From the NCBI GenBank assembly GCA_947488595.1, contig CANKZI010000019.1, positions 1-53,951 of the forward strand: a stretch of DNA of 53,951 nucleotides. Reading direction: 5' to 3'. Both the position numbers and the translations under genes were made by a program. The notes beneath the pieces were generated by a model that ran no database searches, was not told the DNA's origin, and saw only the letters and a program-made list of their open reading frames with translations. How positions within the stretch are numbered: the stretch's first letter is position 1; each line of letters opens with the position of its first letter. Shown one piece after another: positions 7,926 through 16,899 of the stretch. Source of the DNA: Flavobacteriaceae bacterium. Lineage in GTDB: Bacteria; Bacteroidota; Bacteroidia; Flavobacteriales; Flavobacteriaceae.

Positions 7926-9386
7926 CTAATTACTCTCTTCCAAAATCTTATTCGGATCATAACCAAAAAGCTGGTGTTGTTTAATCATATCGGCGATTCC
8001 GCTCGGTAGCATTTCTTCCCAACCTCGTTTTCCGTTGCCAATCATTTTTAAGACCTCACGTGAAAATACTTCGAGTGTGTTTGGATCAAAATCATCAATA
8101 TCAACTACTTTTCCGTTGAATTTGAAGAACTTGTACAACTCTTTCATTCGTGGATGTACTTTTAAATTTTCGGAAGTAATAATCTCGCCACCTTCGCCAA
8201 TCATAGGATAAAGCAAAACTTTTAAATCGCGATAGAATAATTTTCCAAACGCTTCCAAAATACCACCACTCAAATGACGGTAGTATTTTTCGTCAAAAAT
8301 ATCAACCAAATTATTCACACCCATTGCCAATCCCATTCGCGCTTTGGTATAATTGGAGAAATATTCGACTACTTTATAATATTCCTGGAAATTAGAAATC
8401 ATAACGGTTTGTCCCAAAGAGCATAACAATTCGGCGCGATCCATAAAATCACGCTCGTCAATTTCACCATCAGAACGCAAATTAGACAAAGTAATTTCAA
8501 AAACAACCAAAGTATTTTCTTTTTCAACTTTGCTTTCTTGTAGGAACATTTTTAACGATTTCTCATACATGTCCATATTGACTTTGGTAACTGGACGAAA
8601 ACTGCCCCGTAAAGCCAAAATATTTTTTTTATAAAGAATGGCTGCGGGCAAAATATTATTCCCGTCTGGATCAAACATCACCGCATCGGTCATTCCGTTT
8701 TTTACCAATTGCAAACTCATCAAACGGTTGTCAACATTGGCAAATCGTGGTCCCGAAAAGTTAATCGTATCAATTTCTAACTGGTCTTTGTCGAGATGGT
8801 CATACAAATAACGCAACAATCTTTTTGGGTCATTGTATTTATAATAGGCACCATAAATCAAATTTACGCCAAGAATACCCAAAGTTTCTTGTTGCAAACG
8901 GGCATCAGTTTCTTTAAAACGAATGTGGATTATAATTTCGTTGTAGTCTTCGTCGGGTTCGATTTGGTAACGAATTCCAACCCAACCATGACCTTTAAAT
9001 TGCTTTGCAAAGTCAATTGTAGCTACGGTATTAGCATAACTAAAAAACATTTTATTGGGATGTTTTTCACGACTCAAGCGCTTTTCGATAAGATTGACTT
9101 CGTGACCCAACATTTTTTTTAGTCGACTTTCAGTTACATAACGGCCATCTTCTTCGATTCCGTAAATGGCATCGCTAAAATCTTTATCATAGGCTGACAT
9201 GGCTTTTGCAATCGTTCCCGAAGAACCGCCAGAGCGAAAAAAATGCCTAACTGTTTCTTGACCTGCACCAATTTCGGCAAAAGTACCATAGATATTATCA
9301 TTCAAATTGATACGCAAAGCCTTATCCTTGATTGACGGTATCTGCTCAATTACTTTGTCTCCTTTTAATTTTATTTCAATATCCAT
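7926..9386 (-). CDS. Large conserved protein of unknown function (486 aa)
   Basis: The 486-residue protein has no signal peptide or membrane segment and looks cytosolic. It starts with a hydrophilic domain containing EIGAGQETVRHFFRSGGSSG (residues about 37-56), a conserved-looking Gly/Ser-rich loop. The middle is of mixed alpha/beta character, and the C-terminal third holds repeated Gly-containing motifs (MGLAMGVNNLVDIF, LLYPMIGEGGE). I do not recognise an enzyme family: there is no nucleotidyltransferase HxGH, no Walker A and no metal-binding HxH. The gene is single, transcribed divergently from the metallohydrolase gene, and has a good promoter. Its intact length and clean codon use argue that it is a real gene. 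Confidence 0.75.
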   Translation of the reverse strand: MDIEIKLKGDKVIEQIPSIKDKALRINLNDNIYGTFAEIGAGQETVRHFFRSGGSSGTIAKAMSAYDKDFSDAIYGIEEDGRYVTESRLKKMLGHEVNLIEKRLSREKHPNKMFFSYANTVATIDFAKQFKGHGWVGIRYQIEPDEDYNEIIIHIRFKETDARLQQETLGILGVNLIYGAYYKYNDPKRLLRYLYDHLDKDQLEIDTINFSGPRFANVDNRLMSLQLVKNGMTDAVMFDPDGNNILPAAILYKKNILALRGSFRPVTKVNMDMYEKSLKMFLQESKVEKENTLVVFEITLSNLRSDGEIDERDFMDRAELLCSLGQTVMISNFQEYYKVVEYFSNYTKARMGLAMGVNNLVDIFDEKYYRHLSGGILEAFGKLFYRDLKVLLYPMIGEGGEIITSENLKVHPRMKELYKFFKFNGKVVDIDDFDPNTLEVFSREVLKMIGNGKRGWEEMLPSGIADMIKQHQLFGYDPNKILEESN

Positions 9387-9411
9387 TTTATAAAAAAAGT
9401 AGTTTACTTTA

Positions 9412-9440
9412 CAAAGTTAACAAAATAGGGGTTTTACAAA
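9412..9440 (-). promoter_or_regulatory. Promoter of the 486-residue protein gene
   Basis: On the minus strand TTTG (9437-9440) and TAACTTTG (9412-9419) are separated by 17 bases, matching TTG-N17-23-TAnnTTTG. The start codon is about 26 bases downstream at 9386. Confidence 0.6.
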
Positions 9441-9452
9441 AGATAATTGTCT

Positions 9453-9460
9453 TATTTTTG
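9453..9460 (+). promoter_or_regulatory. Possible promoter core of the MBL-fold gene (TATTTTTG)
   Basis: TATTTTTG fits TAnnTTTG and would place the transcript start near 9467. That lies downstream of the TTG at 9447 and upstream of the TTG at 9477, so it supports the later start of the metallohydrolase. No clear -33 element was seen. Confidence 0.4.
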
Positions 9461-9476
9461 TGAAAAAATTACGCAT

Positions 9477-10241
9477 TTGAAAATCTACTTTTTGGGAACG
9501 GGAACATCTCAAGGCATTCCAGTAATTGGAAGCACACATCCTGTATGCCAAAGTGTTGATTTTAAAGATAAAAGATTGCGTGTTGCTATTTGGATTTCTT
9601 GGAACGACACTTCAATTATTATTGATTGTGGTCCAGATTTTAGACAACAAATGCTAATTTCGAATTGCCAAAAAGTAGATGCCATTTTGTTTACCCACGA
9701 ACATGCTGATCATACCGCAGGTTTGGATGATATACGTCCGTTCAATTTCAAGCAAGGCAGTATTCCGATTTATGCACACCAACGTGTAATCGAAAATTTA
9801 AAAAGGCGATTTGATTATATTTTTGAAACCGAAAACAAATATCCTGGTGCGCCATCGGTTGATGCTGTTGAAGTGTGCAACAATCAATCATTTGAATTGG
9901 GCGGAAAAAGCATTATTCCGATTGATGCTTTGCATGGTGATTTGCAGGTTTTTGGTTACCGAATTGAAGATTTTGCTTACCTTACTGATATAAAAACTAT
10001 CGCTTCAGAAGAAATAGCAAAATTGCAAGATTTAAAAGTTTTAGTTATTAATGCTTTGCGGTTCGAGCCACATAATACCCATTTTAATTTGACCGAAGCC
10101 CTCGATTTTATTGCATTAATCCAACCCAGAAAAACCTATCTAACTCACATCAGTCACGTTTTTGGCTTTCACGAAGCCATTCGGCGACAGTTGCCCGACA
10201 ATGTTTTTTTAGCTTACGATAATTTAGAAATCAATATTTAA
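9477..10241 (+). CDS. MBL-fold metallohydrolase (PhnP-like)
   Basis: This is a zinc-dependent hydrolase of the metallo-beta-lactamase fold. The signature THEHADHTAGLDD carries the HxHxDH metal ligands, and further ligands are seen in the His of ALHGDL and in LTHISHVFG near the C-terminus. It resembles the PhnP / ribonuclease-Z-like phosphodiesterase group. The open frame extends to a TTG at 9447, but I chose the TTG at 9477. It yields the family-like N-terminus MKIYFLGTGTSQGIPVIG, and a promoter core sits between the two candidates. The product is then 254 residues. A membrane-anchored protein gene follows after six bases, probably in the same transcript. The substrate is unknown. Confidence 0.85.
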   Translation: MKIYFLGTGTSQGIPVIGSTHPVCQSVDFKDKRLRVAIWISWNDTSIIIDCGPDFRQQMLISNCQKVDAILFTHEHADHTAGLDDIRPFNFKQGSIPIYAHQRVIENLKRRFDYIFETENKYPGAPSVDAVEVCNNQSFELGGKSIIPIDALHGDLQVFGYRIEDFAYLTDIKTIASEEIAKLQDLKVLVINALRFEPHNTHFNLTEALDFIALIQPRKTYLTHISHVFGFHEAIRRQLPDNVFLAYDNLEINI

Positions 10242-10247
10242 TTTTAA

Positions 10248-10751
10248 ATGAAAAAATCCTTATTCCTTTATTTGTTTATTGTTGCTGTCGTTTTTAATGT
10301 TTTTACTTACATGTATTACAGCCAGCAATTGAATTTCGATAAAAAACAGTTCAAAATCACCAATACAAAATTCAAAGACAGCCTTACTTCATTGACTACA
10401 AAACTATCGGATGCCGATTATTTTTCGTTTGAAAACAATCAAAATGCACAAGATTATTTTGACAATCCCAACACGGGCGAATACATTGCTTATGAAAAAT
10501 TGATTCCGTTTGTAAAAGAACAATTGTTAACATTCAACGACAATCCGAATGGCAATCAATATGTTGGTTTTGATAAAATGAACGATAAAAAATTCATTAT
10601 CAACAAAATAAAAGTACTGAACCACCGATGGATTATCGTCGATTTTAACAATACCGAAATGTGGGGAGAAGCAATTATAAAATATTTTATTAACGAAGAT
10701 AAATCTGTTTCGTTTGAAACTGCCGAAACTTTGGTTTATGCCAAAAAATAA
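10248..10751 (+). CDS. Hypothetical protein with an N-terminal membrane anchor
   Basis: The 167-residue product has one hydrophobic segment at residues about 4-25 (LFLYLFIVAVVFNVFTYMYY) followed by a hydrophilic, Asn/Asp/Lys-rich domain. It is therefore probably an inner-membrane protein with a periplasmic domain or an uncleaved signal anchor. The C-terminal half contains INKIKVLNHRWIIVDFNNTE and GEAIIKYFINEDKSVSFET, which look like a small beta-sheet domain. It starts six bases after the MBL-fold gene, so it is probably co-transcribed. I recognise no functional family. Confidence 0.6.
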   Translation: MKKSLFLYLFIVAVVFNVFTYMYYSQQLNFDKKQFKITNTKFKDSLTSLTTKLSDADYFSFENNQNAQDYFDNPNTGEYIAYEKLIPFVKEQLLTFNDNPNGNQYVGFDKMNDKKFIINKIKVLNHRWIIVDFNNTEMWGEAIIKYFINEDKSVSFETAETLVYAKK

Positions 10752-10775
10752 AAAGTAAAATATTAAGGCTAATTT

Positions 10776-11417
10776 TTATGGTTTATCGAGCCAATTCTTA
10801 AAATCATAAAAATTTTGCTGCGCTACACCATGTCCTATCGGATATTCTTTATAAATATTTTTAATACCTAAATTATCCAAAATTGTTGGTGCTTTTCTCG
10901 CCCAATCGACCGGAATTACTTGGTCGACAGTGCCATGCGAAATGTAGAATGAAAGTTGGCTAAAATCATTTTGGGCAAAGTTCTCGGTCAAAATTGTTTC
11001 ATTCAAGTAGCCACTCAAAGCCACAACTCGATTTATTTTTTTTGGATAAGACAACGCGACAGCGTAACTCAAAATCGTACCTTGGCTAAAGCCGATGAGT
11101 GTAATATTATTGGCGTCAATCGGATAATTTTGAATCAGTTCAGCTATAAAATCAACAATCAAATCTCTGGATAATCGCGCTTGTTCGTGGTCGGAAAATT
11201 TGTTTTCATCGGCATCAAAATTAATGGCATACCAAGCATAACTTCCCATTTGAAGGTCATAAGGAGCACGTGCCGAAACAACATAATAATTGTCAGGAAG
11301 TTCATTTGCAAACGAAAATAAATCGGCTTCGTTGCTGCCATAACCATGCAATAATAAAAAAAGCGGATTTTTATCCAGTTTTATTTTTGGCTCTTTTATA
11401 AGATAGTCTAATCGCAT
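10776..11417 (-). CDS. Alpha/beta hydrolase, phospholipase/carboxylesterase type (YpfH-like)
   Basis: The 213-residue protein has the oxyanion segment LFLLLHGYGSNEADL near the N-terminus, the nucleophile elbow GFSQGT, a catalytic Asp in SHGTVDQVIP and a catalytic His in PIGHGV, i.e. a complete Ser-Asp-His triad of small serine esterases. The open frame begins upstream at 11459, but the ATG at 11417 is preferred: it lies one base after the TAG stop of the upstream DUF4870 gene and gives MRLDYLIKEP. It is the last gene of a four-gene operon (BatA-like, dihydroorotase-like, DUF4870, esterase). The substrate is unknown. Confidence 0.82.
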   Translation of the reverse strand: MRLDYLIKEPKIKLDKNPLFLLLHGYGSNEADLFSFANELPDNYYVVSARAPYDLQMGSYAWYAINFDADENKFSDHEQARLSRDLIVDFIAELIQNYPIDANNITLIGFSQGTILSYAVALSYPKKINRVVALSGYLNETILTENFAQNDFSQLSFYISHGTVDQVIPVDWARKAPTILDNLGIKNIYKEYPIGHGVAQQNFYDFKNWLDKP

Positions 11418-11418
11418 T

Positions 11419-11736
11419 CTAAAGACTTTTAAAGGCTTTTTGAAAAAAGCCACCAACAATCGGAATCAATCTTTGTTCTTCTTGAATGGCGCCAACAAAT
11501 CCGTAAATCCAAAGTATAAAATAAAAAATATAAAATGCCGATGAGACCATCCAACTGTCAAAATAGCCAATAAAATAGCCTAATAAAAAGAAAGAGCAGA
11601 AAATGCCCAATGCTTGACGGATATGGAATGAAGCAAAATTATCTTTTGATTCGTTGTTCATAAAAATTGCAATTACGGCTCCTAGGATTGTCAAATAGCT
11701 TATAATTGCAGTATTTTTTCCGGTGTTATTGTCCAT
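11419..11736 (-). CDS. DUF4870 family membrane protein
   Basis: The 105-residue protein has three hydrophobic segments: about residues 9-25, 44-60 and 66-84. The FHIRQALG motif in the first loop is characteristic of the DUF4870/Tic20-like small membrane proteins. The gene begins five bases after the dihydroorotase-like gene and its stop is one base before the esterase start, so all are translated from one message. The function is unknown. Confidence 0.75.
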   Translation of the reverse strand: MDNNTGKNTAIISYLTILGAVIAIFMNNESKDNFASFHIRQALGIFCSFFLLGYFIGYFDSWMVSSAFYIFYFILWIYGFVGAIQEEQRLIPIVGGFFQKAFKSL

Positions 11737-11741
11737 AATGA

Positions 11742-12992
11742 TTAGTTTAAGATAAGTTTTCCTTGATTGATGATTCCATAAACTTTTCCTTTCATTGCTG
11801 TTCCTAGAAAAGCTGAGTTTTTTGATTTTGATAAAATATTCTCTTTACCAAAAGTCCATTTGCCTTCGGGCGAAAAGAGCGTAAAATTGACCAAAGCATT
11901 TTCTTTGATACTTTGGTTTTCAATATTAAAAATGGCTTTTCTAGCTGTTAATTTTTCGATAATTACTTCTAAAGGCAAAACAGTAAGCAATGCTCCAAAC
12001 GCACTTTCTAAGCCAATTGTACCACTTTTTGCCAAATCAAATTCCATTTTTTTGTGTTCAATATCAATTGGATTATGGTCAGATGTAATCATATCAATCG
12101 TTCCATCAATGACACCGTCAAGCAATGCTTTTCGATCTGCTTCGGTTCTTAATGGCGGTGTAACTTTAAATCTGGTGTCAAAATTGTTTAATTTTTCATC
12201 GGTTAATACCAAATGATGCACCGCTGCACTGCAACTGACTTGCATACCTTTGGCTTTGGCTTCTTTGATTAATGCAACTGATTTTGCCGTCGAAATGGTC
12301 GGAACATGTAATTTTCCACCAGTATATTCTAACAAAAATAAATTTCGCGCAAGATGCAACTCTTCGGCTAAATTCGGTATTCCTTTGAGACCCAATCGTG
12401 TTGCTATTTCACTTTCATTGGCAACGCCTTGGCCTTTGATATTGTTGTCTTGAGAAAAAGCAATCACCAAACCATCAAAATCCTGTACATATTGTAGCGC
12501 GATTTTTAGCAAATTAGCATTGTCTAAACTTTTTGAATAATCCCCAAAAGCAACGGCTCCGGCATTTTTCATATCAAAAAGTTCAGCCATATCTTTTCCT
12601 TCGCTATTCTTTGTCAAAGCGCCAATCGGATATAATTTTGTTGCATGATTGATGGCTTTTGAAAGTACAAAATGCACTTGCGATTGGTTGTCAATAATCG
12701 GGTAGGCGTTGGGCTGAAGTGCGATGGCTGTGAATCCGCTTTTTGCCGCAACGTGCAAGCCGTTGTCGATGGTTTCGCGGTCTTCAAACCCAGGTTCGCC
12801 CAGACATACACTGCTGTCAAACCAACCTTGCGAAACATGAAGATGCTCTAATATTAATTCTTCGGCATCAGGTACATCAAGGTTTATTCCGATTTTTTTG
12901 ATGATACCATTTTCAATATGAATATCTACAATTTGATTGTGAAATAAACTTTTTGGGTCGATAATTTTAGCTGCTCTGATGATTAGGTTCAT
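11742..12992 (-). CDS. Dihydroorotase-like protein without the metal-binding HxH (probable pseudoenzyme)
   Basis: The 416-residue protein aligns by eye with class I dihydroorotases (amidohydrolase superfamily): an N-terminal beta domain, then GWFDSSVCLGEPGFEDRET, AAVHHLVLTDE, and SDHNPI near the C-terminus. In active enzymes the first motif is DxHxHxR. Here the two histidines are Ser61 and Cys63 and the arginine is Gly65. The usual HxST histidine is also replaced (TISTAKS). Catalysis is therefore unlikely, as in PyrC' proteins that scaffold aspartate transcarbamoylase. The start at 12992 is set by an ATGA overlap with the upstream BatA-like gene. It belongs to a four-gene operon. Confidence 0.85.
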   Translation of the reverse strand: MNLIIRAAKIIDPKSLFHNQIVDIHIENGIIKKIGINLDVPDAEELILEHLHVSQGWFDSSVCLGEPGFEDRETIDNGLHVAAKSGFTAIALQPNAYPIIDNQSQVHFVLSKAINHATKLYPIGALTKNSEGKDMAELFDMKNAGAVAFGDYSKSLDNANLLKIALQYVQDFDGLVIAFSQDNNIKGQGVANESEIATRLGLKGIPNLAEELHLARNLFLLEYTGGKLHVPTISTAKSVALIKEAKAKGMQVSCSAAVHHLVLTDEKLNNFDTRFKVTPPLRTEADRKALLDGVIDGTIDMITSDHNPIDIEHKKMEFDLAKSGTIGLESAFGALLTVLPLEVIIEKLTARKAIFNIENQSIKENALVNFTLFSPEGKWTFGKENILSKSKNSAFLGTAMKGKVYGIINQGKLILN

Positions 12993-14926
12993 TTTACCAA
13001 TTTTTGAATGAATAATTCCATAACTAAAAATAATAAAGTCAAAATCGCAAACCATTTCCAAATTTCATTGTTGGTTCTGTCGGTTTGTAAGGTGTCAAAA
13101 ACATTTTCTAGATTGTCGATTGTTTTAAAATCTGACAGTAAAGACAAATCAGGTGGTGTTAAATCACTTTCCGTTCGATTGTAATTAAAGCTGATGTTTT
13201 TCAGCCAACTTTCTTCTTTAAAAATTCCATAATTTCCTGCAATTTCTGGATATGCATTGAAAGTTAATTTTACTTTGTTATTCAGTATTTGCTGAATGGG
13301 AATAAAATTTTGTTTTGAATTGACGTCATTTTTCAAAACCAAAATCTCGTCTTTTGTAAGTTGTGCCTCAATTAAAAAGGGATTATTTTCTCCTACAACA
13401 AAAGCAGTTATACCGGTTTTTTGACTGTTCTGTGCCATATTATAAAAAGTAGGTACAATCAAAGGTGAATTCTGAAAATTTGAATTTATTTTGTTAATTG
13501 GTGCACCAAAAACATAAACCGAAGCCAGTTGATTTTGCAATGAAGTTAAAAAGACACTTTGGTCTTCATAACCTAAAATCATTGGGCTCCCGCAATTTAC
13601 CGCAAATGATTTTTTGGTATTTGGATATTGGAAATTGTCAACCTTTTTTTCAAAAACTCCATCATATAGAGGATGATTAAAGATTATCTTGGTAACTAAC
13701 TTCTCTTTATTTTCAAGACTTTTGAAATTAATAGTTCCAAATTGCGTTAAAAAAGTGTTCAAATTTGAAACCGCACTTTCGTCGGAAGGAATTACAACCA
13801 AATTGCCACCTTTGGCTACAAACGATTTTAAAGTTGTTTGTAATGATTGTGGAATTTCCCTCAATTCATTTAAAACAATAGCGTCTTGCTGCTCTAAAAC
13901 ATTGTAATCCAAATTTAGAAGTGTAGCATTCGAATAATTGAATTCGCTTTTCGTATAAATTTTAGCTAGAAAATCACTTTTTTCCGCTGCACCGATACTT
14001 AAAACATTAGTTTTTTCGGCTTTTGAAATACTAAAATAAAGCGTATTGTCATATTCCAATCCCTTGTCATCAATATTCACATAACCATTAAAATCGGCTT
14101 TTGGAATCATGAAATTGATTGTTTTTTGCTGCTCATCAAATTGTAGTAAAGTTTTGGCAATTAATTTCTTGTTATTAAATATTGCAATTGGTGTTGCTTT
14201 TAGTTCATCTCCATAAGCTGAAATTTTCACACTAATCTCATAAAATTGTTCTAAAGTTTGATTGATAAAAACACTGTCGATAGCGATATTATTTTTTTGC
14301 TCTGCTTTTGGAATTATAAAATAAGTGTTCAAAGATTTATAAGTACTTTTGAGTTGTTTTGAAGTCAAACCAATAGCATCAGTTACAATAATAATGTCTT
14401 TATTATAAGGTGTTTTTCGTGCATTTACTTTTGCCATTAATTGGTCTAACTCAAAAGGCGATGCACTGTATTTTAGATTTTGAAGTTCTTTTTGTATCGA
14501 TTTGATATCGGTATTCCAAAAGGTTTCCGAATTTGTAATCAACGAAAAAACCTGATTTTCAGGTGCATTTTGTAACAAATCTTCAACAGCACGTTTCAAT
14601 AATTCACCTTTTTGTCCTTTGGCTTGCATACTGAATGAATTGTCTAGAATAATATACAATTCGTTGGTCACATTATTGCTGTCTTTGGCCTTAAAAAAAG
14701 GTTGTGCAAAGGCAATAATCAAAGCGGAAAGAATCAATAAACGCGTTAATAATAACAGCCATTTCTTGATTTTTGAACTTTTTCTGGTTTGTATGGATAA
14801 TGTTTTTAGAAAGCTAACATTCGTAAAATATTCCTTTTTGAACCTGCGTAATTGAAATAAATGCACCAAAAATGGAATCAACAGCAAAAAAAGAAAGTAG
14901 AGAATTTCTGGATGTTTGAAATACAT
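12989..14926 (-). CDS. BatA-domain / vWA-domain membrane protein
   Basis: The 645-residue protein starts with the BatA N-terminal domain: a membrane helix PEILYFLFLLLIPFLVHLFQ followed by LRRFKKEYFTNVSFL. A second helix (KWLLLLTRLLILSALIIAFA) comes next. A von Willebrand A domain follows with the MIDAS motif DNSFS and a later DIIIVTDAIG strand, then a long periplasmic region and a final membrane helix near the C-terminus. Such proteins are linked to MoxR/Bat systems, but no moxR or other bat gene is present here. The ATG at 14926 gives MYFKHPEILYF and is preferred over a TTG at 14947. It is the first gene of the operon with the dihydroorotase-like, DUF4870 and esterase genes. Confidence 0.85.
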   Translation of the reverse strand: MYFKHPEILYFLFLLLIPFLVHLFQLRRFKKEYFTNVSFLKTLSIQTRKSSKIKKWLLLLTRLLILSALIIAFAQPFFKAKDSNNVTNELYIILDNSFSMQAKGQKGELLKRAVEDLLQNAPENQVFSLITNSETFWNTDIKSIQKELQNLKYSASPFELDQLMAKVNARKTPYNKDIIIVTDAIGLTSKQLKSTYKSLNTYFIIPKAEQKNNIAIDSVFINQTLEQFYEISVKISAYGDELKATPIAIFNNKKLIAKTLLQFDEQQKTINFMIPKADFNGYVNIDDKGLEYDNTLYFSISKAEKTNVLSIGAAEKSDFLAKIYTKSEFNYSNATLLNLDYNVLEQQDAIVLNELREIPQSLQTTLKSFVAKGGNLVVIPSDESAVSNLNTFLTQFGTINFKSLENKEKLVTKIIFNHPLYDGVFEKKVDNFQYPNTKKSFAVNCGSPMILGYEDQSVFLTSLQNQLASVYVFGAPINKINSNFQNSPLIVPTFYNMAQNSQKTGITAFVVGENNPFLIEAQLTKDEILVLKNDVNSKQNFIPIQQILNNKVKLTFNAYPEIAGNYGIFKEESWLKNISFNYNRTESDLTPPDLSLLSDFKTIDNLENVFDTLQTDRTNNEIWKWFAILTLLFLVMELFIQKLVK

Positions 14927-15053
14927 TCTGATAATAAAGTTTGTCAAAAATACTACTTTTTATTATTTTGAATGTTGAATTTTAAATTTTAAATCTTAAA
15001 AATTATAGCGGTTTGCAGAAAAACCTAATTTTGTGAATCAATTTCGTTGCAAA

Positions 15054-15336
15054 ATGAAAACATATTGTACAATAATTGCTATTTTTTAGATAGGTTTCAA
15101 TGTGCTTTCTCAGCAAAATACCAACCTAAGTCTTACTTCAGCTAAACAAGTATGGCAACACAAAGGTCATAGTATAAAGGTGCAAAGTCAAGAAAATCTG
15201 CATGTTTTTCTGGTTCAAATTTGTGATTGCTCCGACTATGAATTTATTGTTGGTTGGGAATCAGAAGAACTACGAAAATGTTATTATTAAAATAGATAAA
15301 ACAACAATAAAATTAAGCGATACAGAAAAAAAATGA
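15054..15336 (+). pseudogene. Decayed gene for a small exported protein
   Basis: An ATG at 15054 opens a signal-peptide-like stretch MKTYCTIIAIF. This is broken by an in-frame TAG at 15087 and continues in the same frame as IGFNVLSQQNTNLSLTSAKQ. Near 15210-15240 the reading frame shifts by one, after which NQKNYENVIIKIDKTTIKLS runs to a TGA at 15334. Taken together this looks like a former exported protein of about 90 residues, inactivated by at least one nonsense change and one frameshift. It has no recognisable family. The 14927-15053 spacer before it holds nothing else I recognise. Confidence 0.55.
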
Positions 15337-15393
15337 ATTGTATGCACCTCTTTGTTGGGTATTTGCACCTATAAAATGCTAAATATCAAACAA

Positions 15394-16743
15394 TTATTTT
15401 TTATCCTTGCGTTTTTTTGCCTGGTTTTTAAGCATGTTTCGGTTTACAGAACCATGTGTTTTCTTTTTGGTTTTTGATGGTCCGCCCAAGTTGACTTTTT
15501 TGTTCTTTTTGGTTTTTTCATGAAAAGCACCATCACCTTCCAATTTTTGTTTCTTCATTAAAAACTTAATCGGTTGCTTGTCTTTCTCGGGTCCAATTAA
15601 TTTTAAAGATATAGCCACTTCATGAGGAAATTCGGCTATTTCCAATTCTTTATTCATTAATATTTCTACTGCCAGTTTCATTTCTTCTTCACGTGGTGTA
15701 TAAAAACTAATGGCGGTTCCAGTAGCATCTGCACGACCAGTTCGACCAATTCGGTGCATATACAATTCGGGTAATTCGGGCATTTCAAAATTAATGACGT
15801 GTGTGATATCCGAAATATCCAATCCACGCGCCATGATGTCAGAGGTAATAATACCGCGCAGTCCGCCTTCCTGAAAAGTGGCCATCGTACTCAAACGGTA
15901 GTTTTGTGATTTATTCGAATGTATTACACCAAAATGACCTTCAAAATCCTCTTCAATACTTTCGTGAAGCATATCGGCGATTTTTTTATTGTTTACAAAA
16001 ATCAAAACACGACTCATGCCTTCATTTTGTGCAAGCAAGAATTTTAAAAGATTGATTTTGGTATTAAAATTAGGTACTTGATAAGTCAATTGAGTAATAT
16101 TTTCTAACGGTGTTCCCGAAGCTGCCAAACTCACTTCTTCTGGAAAATCAAAGTAATCATTCAAAATTGCATCTACTTCATCAGTCATTGTGGCCGAAAA
16201 AAGTATGTTCTGACGTTTTGGTTTCATCATTGCCAAAATCGCTGTCAATTGCGATCTAAAACCAAGATTAAGCATTTCGTCAAATTCATCAATAACCAGT
16301 TTGTTCATTTCGTCAAAGCGAATCACGTTATCTAACGCCAAATCCATCACACGACCTGGTGTTCCAACCAAGATGTCTGTGCCAGTATAAACCGAAGTTT
16401 TTTGCGTATTGATATTCACACCACCATAAATTCCAAGCGTACGCAACGACATATATTTTGTAAGTTTTTCGACCTCTTCAACTACTTGTACGACCAATTC
16501 GCGAGTGGGAACCAGAATGACAATTTTTGGGGTGTGTGTTGTTGTGAATTTATATAGTTTTAGTAAAGGCAACAAATAAGCAAAAGTTTTACCTGTGCCT
16601 GTTTGCGCAATTCCCATCATGTCGCGGCCTGACATGATTACAGCAAAAGATTTTTCTTGAATGGGTGTTGGTGTTGTAAATCCCAATTCGTCTATCGCTT
16701 TTTGTACAGATTTTGGAAGTTGGAATTGCTCGAAAGTGGCCAT
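15394..16743 (-). CDS. DEAD/DEAH-box RNA helicase
   Basis: An ATP-dependent RNA helicase of 449 residues. The motifs appear in order: Q motif GFTTPTPIQ, motif I AQTGTGKT (residues 46-53), Ia PTRELV, Ib TPGR, motif II as DEFD instead of DEAD (VIDEFDEMLNLGF), motif III SAT, motif V ARGLDI and motif VI HRIGRTGRA. A lysine-rich C-terminal tail (KKTHGSVNRNMLKNQAKKRK) should bind RNA. The ATG at 16743 gives MATFEQFQLP and is favoured over the frame's first start at 16764, which would overlap the promoter core at 16762-16769. A role in ribosome assembly or cold adaptation is typical of the RhlE-like group but is not shown here. Confidence 0.92.
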   Translation of the reverse strand: MATFEQFQLPKSVQKAIDELGFTTPTPIQEKSFAVIMSGRDMMGIAQTGTGKTFAYLLPLLKLYKFTTTHTPKIVILVPTRELVVQVVEEVEKLTKYMSLRTLGIYGGVNINTQKTSVYTGTDILVGTPGRVMDLALDNVIRFDEMNKLVIDEFDEMLNLGFRSQLTAILAMMKPKRQNILFSATMTDEVDAILNDYFDFPEEVSLAASGTPLENITQLTYQVPNFNTKINLLKFLLAQNEGMSRVLIFVNNKKIADMLHESIEEDFEGHFGVIHSNKSQNYRLSTMATFQEGGLRGIITSDIMARGLDISDITHVINFEMPELPELYMHRIGRTGRADATGTAISFYTPREEEMKLAVEILMNKELEIAEFPHEVAISLKLIGPEKDKQPIKFLMKKQKLEGDGAFHEKTKKNKKVNLGGPSKTKKKTHGSVNRNMLKNQAKKRKDKK

Positions 16744-16761
16744 AACTTTTTTAGTTTGCTG

Positions 16762-16769
16762 CAAAGATA
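16762..16769 (-). promoter_or_regulatory. Promoter core of the helicase gene (TATCTTTG)
   Basis: On the minus strand TATCTTTG matches TAnnTTTG 19 bases before the ATG at 16743. No -33 TTG is evident. Its position decides against the earlier start at 16764. Confidence 0.45.
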
Positions 16770-16899
16770 CGTTTTTCAGCTTTTGGAATCGCAGTTTGAT
16801 TGTACCGATGTGGATTTGAAATTATTCATGTCATTGAAAAGTGAAATCTTTTTTGACATTTGATTTTATGAATTGCATTATTTATTATTTAAAATCAAC

